Below, piece by piece: positions 61,260-64,000 of a stretch of 64,000 bases of DNA. The notes under the pieces are model-generated. The model saw only the letters and a list, made by a program, of their open reading frames with translations. It had not been told where the DNA came from and searched no databases. The stretch's first letter is position 1, and each line of letters opens with the position of its first letter. Position numbers and translations under genes: made by a program. Source of the DNA: Thalassia testudinum (lineage: Eukaryota; Streptophyta; Magnoliopsida; Alismatales; Hydrocharitaceae); contig JAZHRO010000036.1 in assembly GCA_037157565.1 (NCBI GenBank), positions 16,542,501 to 16,606,500 on the forward strand, given 5' to 3'.

Positions 61260-62379
61260 GAGTCAAATGATTCGATCCCTAGTTCCCTATGGCATCGCAG
61301 AAGTGAAATATAGGCGTTCAAAATTTTCTTAATTCAATAAACATGGTTGATACCCAAAATTGAACACCTAAACCAAAATCACATGGGAAGATACATTATC
61401 TTCGTGTTCCTAGTTCCCTAGGAGTAACAAGATTATACTAGTGGGTGACCTAGCACGGTACACTACGTGTTATGCCTCCTCAAATAAGTCCTGCCCAAAG
61501 GGACTCCCTTCTTGACACGAGAATGAAACCCGCTACGTCGAGAACACTTGATCCTTGTCGCATGCAACACAAACCCCTCGCACCCCACAACTTCACTATC
61601 CTTGAGACGACAATCGAGTCAGAATCAACTTCACATGAGAAGGGATCCACCGTCAAGGTCGTCAAATCACAGAGGACCAACAAAGGTGTTAGTCATCTGG
61701 CTCTTGAAGATGAGTGCACCACAGGGACACACACCCCTTTGGCCCCTTATGTAGTTGGACACCAAAGGAGCGGTTGTGTTCTCTCTCTCTCTCTCTATTG
61801 AAGGATTGATAATGATCACTTAAGGTTCCAAATACATTTAGGTAGATATCTATAGGGATCCCATGCCTACTCCTAATATGATAAGACCCGTAGATCTCCA
61901 TCAAGGGTTGGGATTAATCCAACTTGAATTTTATAGGATAATGCCATAACAACTTATAAGTTGTTTAGATCTATTTTCTAAACATTAATTAATTACAATC
62001 CAACCCTTGAATTTTGTATTTAATCAAATTATGTGCAATCACCAAATCAAATGTAATTAAACTCTTTAAATAGCATTTGACTTATCCTTCAAGTAGGAAT
62101 CCATCAAAATGATTATTGGTTTCATCATGCCAATAATCAAGGATTTAAGATCATAAAATTATGAAGGCAGTAGTTGGATATCATGACAATCATTGATGAC
62201 TTATCAAAATCTTTGATCCAAACCATTTAGATAATTTGATACAGCACATTTAACCCAATTGTATTGAGGGATGCATCTAACCATATTAATGTGTCCACAT
62301 GATCTGACATTCAAATCTAGATCACTGATCAAACGATTCGACTCAGGTTGGCTCAATCAGGACACATAAATCCAACAGA
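61260..62379 (-). repeat. Probable 3' LTR of a third copia-type element (E)
   Basis: The right end is clear: on the minus strand it begins TGTTGGATTTATGTGTCC, directly after the purine tract AAAGTGGGAGTC. The left end, near 61245-61262 where copia D stops, is not certain. The interior has a (CT)n run at about 61780-61798. Several CCTCGCACC-type GC patches occur at 61480-61720; open stretches there have no known domain. Confidence 0.55.
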
Positions 62380-62392
62380 CTCCCACTTTCCT
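62380..62392 (-). promoter_or_regulatory. Polypurine tract of element E
   Basis: Minus strand AAAGTGGGAGTC, adjacent to the LTR start TGTTGG. Confidence 0.6.
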
Positions 62393-64000
62393 TAAGAGCT
62401 AATCTTGAACTATCTCTTCAACCCATGAAGCCAACTCAACAATCAAGAACTTTACCATAAAGCCTGGATCAACCAAAGTGTCAAGCCATAGCCTAAAGCA
62501 TTGTATATGATAACAGTGTTATCACATGTAGCCTCAAGTTTATGATGGGGACTTTTCTCTCTGCAAGCGTGCTCTTTGTTCCAAGAAATTGTTTCTTAAC
62601 AAGAGCAATGTTCTTGTCATTACAACAATGGGAGTTCCAATCAAGAAAACTACGCCAAGTCCTTCCAAAGGCCTTACGTATCCACATCATTGATGTTGTA
62701 GCTTCATAAGCTACAACATATTTGCTTCAGCATTTGTATAATGGCGTATACGCTTCCAAAGCAAATACTCCACACCAAACTTAAGTGGCTCCTATGTAGA
62801 CCATCCACATTTAAATTGCAAACATCACATCTCAACTCATTGAGATTGACTAAATCAACGCATCTCAATCCTTTGATATCACCTTTTCATTATTGCATTC
62901 CTTAAGAATAACTCAACTTTGATCTAGAGTGTCTTATGGGTTGATAAGATTTTATCATCCCATTATCTCTAACATCTCTAGTTGGAAGTGTGCTTGGTAC
63001 ATGTGCATTACACACACGCATCATGTTCTCTCTCAACCCCTTGAGTTGATGTCTTCTACATAAGGAGACAATAGAAAACGCATGCATTGACTTTCATCAC
63101 ATGAAAATCATCCAAGCATTTCACGTTCCAAAAATTTTCATGTTGATCTTTGAAAACAATTTTCAATCAAACTTTTAAATCTCTTTTCTACATATTACTA
63201 TCTCATCTCATGAGGACTGCAGTCATCTACATATGGTATTAACTTTCTCATGAATCTAGGCATCATTGACTACATCCATAACACTTTATGAATTATTCAA
63301 TTCTAGGTGCCTATTCAGATTATGATTTCATCATACTATAACCTTTTCAAGTAGTATAACATATCTACGGGAATTGATTCCCTTCATATTTAATTTGGGA
63401 TCTTGATCAAGTTCTAGTAACCTTACAAGATACCTCGTTTCTTTTTGGTCAAATTCTCGTTGCAAGTATCAATCTTCATGAAATCTTGTTTACGAAAGGA
63501 GCATTTCTATATCCCTTATGACCAATAAACTTATAATTGCCTTGATATCCAATAAGCTTGGATATACTACAACATAACCACCGATCCATATGGCTTGATG
63601 AGTATGAGTTCTGTAAGTCTTCTATCTTGCATTATCCTTGGATTGAATGCTAGTAGGTTATTCATCATCACAGACTACGACATTCTATAAGACAAAATAA
63701 CCCTTTGGAGTTCTTGTCACACAGTCAACTATTGTCAGCTGCAAAGTCCTTGAATATTGCAAATATGTCCTAAATCCAACTCACTTGGATAGGACATTAG
63801 CCAAGCAATTTCAATCTTGGTTGCCTTATCTTCGTAGCATTCAAGTAACCCTCCTAGAATTTATCTTTACATTGGATTAAACATTTATTTGTGGGAATCT
63901 AGTATTCCACAAATCAAGAATGCTTAGACTAATTCATATCACAATGTCAATAACCATTATCACACTTGTAATATCCAAGGATTGTCTTAGACTCTTAGAA
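62393..64000 (-). mobile_element. 3' internal region of element E, running out of the window
   Basis: By position this is the non-coding or very degraded 3' interior of the copia-type element whose LTR ends at 62379. No RNase H, RT or other domain could be recognised, and the sequence is AT-rich with stops in all frames. Confidence 0.4.

Noticed and set aside
61472..61801. Open reading of 109 codons
   Set aside because: Lies within the probable LTR of element E, ends in a (CT)n repeat, and no domain is recognised.

Overview
This window looks like nuclear DNA of a flowering plant. The evidence is two intron-split plant housekeeping genes with GT-AG introns, plant-type LTR retrotransposons (Athila-like Ty3/gypsy and Ty1/copia), LINE, SINE, hAT and Mutator-like elements, and long AT and GT microsatellites. 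The very long TE-filled introns and the EXO70 remnant would fit a monocot such as a palm, but that placement is only a guess. No bacterial-type operon, CRISPR array or rRNA/tRNA gene was seen.

Layout. 221-1617 is a Mutator-like element with long inverted repeats, a 9-bp target duplication and an EXO70-like gene fragment. About 2.4-9.7 kb is a LINE graveyard; one LINE reverse transcriptase is split by a hAT-like element (4197-6405) that itself carries two foldback elements. A small copia-like element with two LTRs lies at 10.35-11.43 kb and a SINE at 13.79-13.95 kb. The last three coding exons of a TRAPPC6 (TRAPP complex) gene are at 14342-14933 on the plus strand.

17515-26121 is LTR element A. 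It has about 1.6-kb LTRs and a tRNA-Asp-type primer site, but encodes only an unfamiliar protein region and no recognisable pol. 26944-40195 is element B, a 13.25-kb Athila-like element with a perfect 5-bp target duplication (CATAT) and recognisable but broken gag, protease, RT, RNase H and integrase. A and B are on the minus strand and share several cis-motifs: the primer site, the polypurine tract next to the LTR, a second internal polypurine tract, a conserved 3' motif, and a short U5 stretch matching the 5' half of tRNA-Asp.

42907-44218 is a second, related Mutator-like element with a 9-bp target duplication and a captured DUF868 gene fragment. 46716-57314 (minus) holds the last eight coding exons of a plastid-type NAD-dependent GAPDH gene (GAPCp), in which every exon phase joins correctly. 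One of its introns is 8.7 kb because a copia element (49439-55342) with a duplicated LTR/leader and a duplicated piece of integrase sits in it. The upstream intron holds a second copia fragment (58821 to about 61.25 kb), which is interrupted or followed by the 3' LTR of a third copia-type element that runs out of the window.

Only TRAPPC6 and GAPCp look like functional host genes. They are unrelated in role (vesicle tethering and plastid glycolysis) and simply neighbour each other across about 32 kb of nested transposons.
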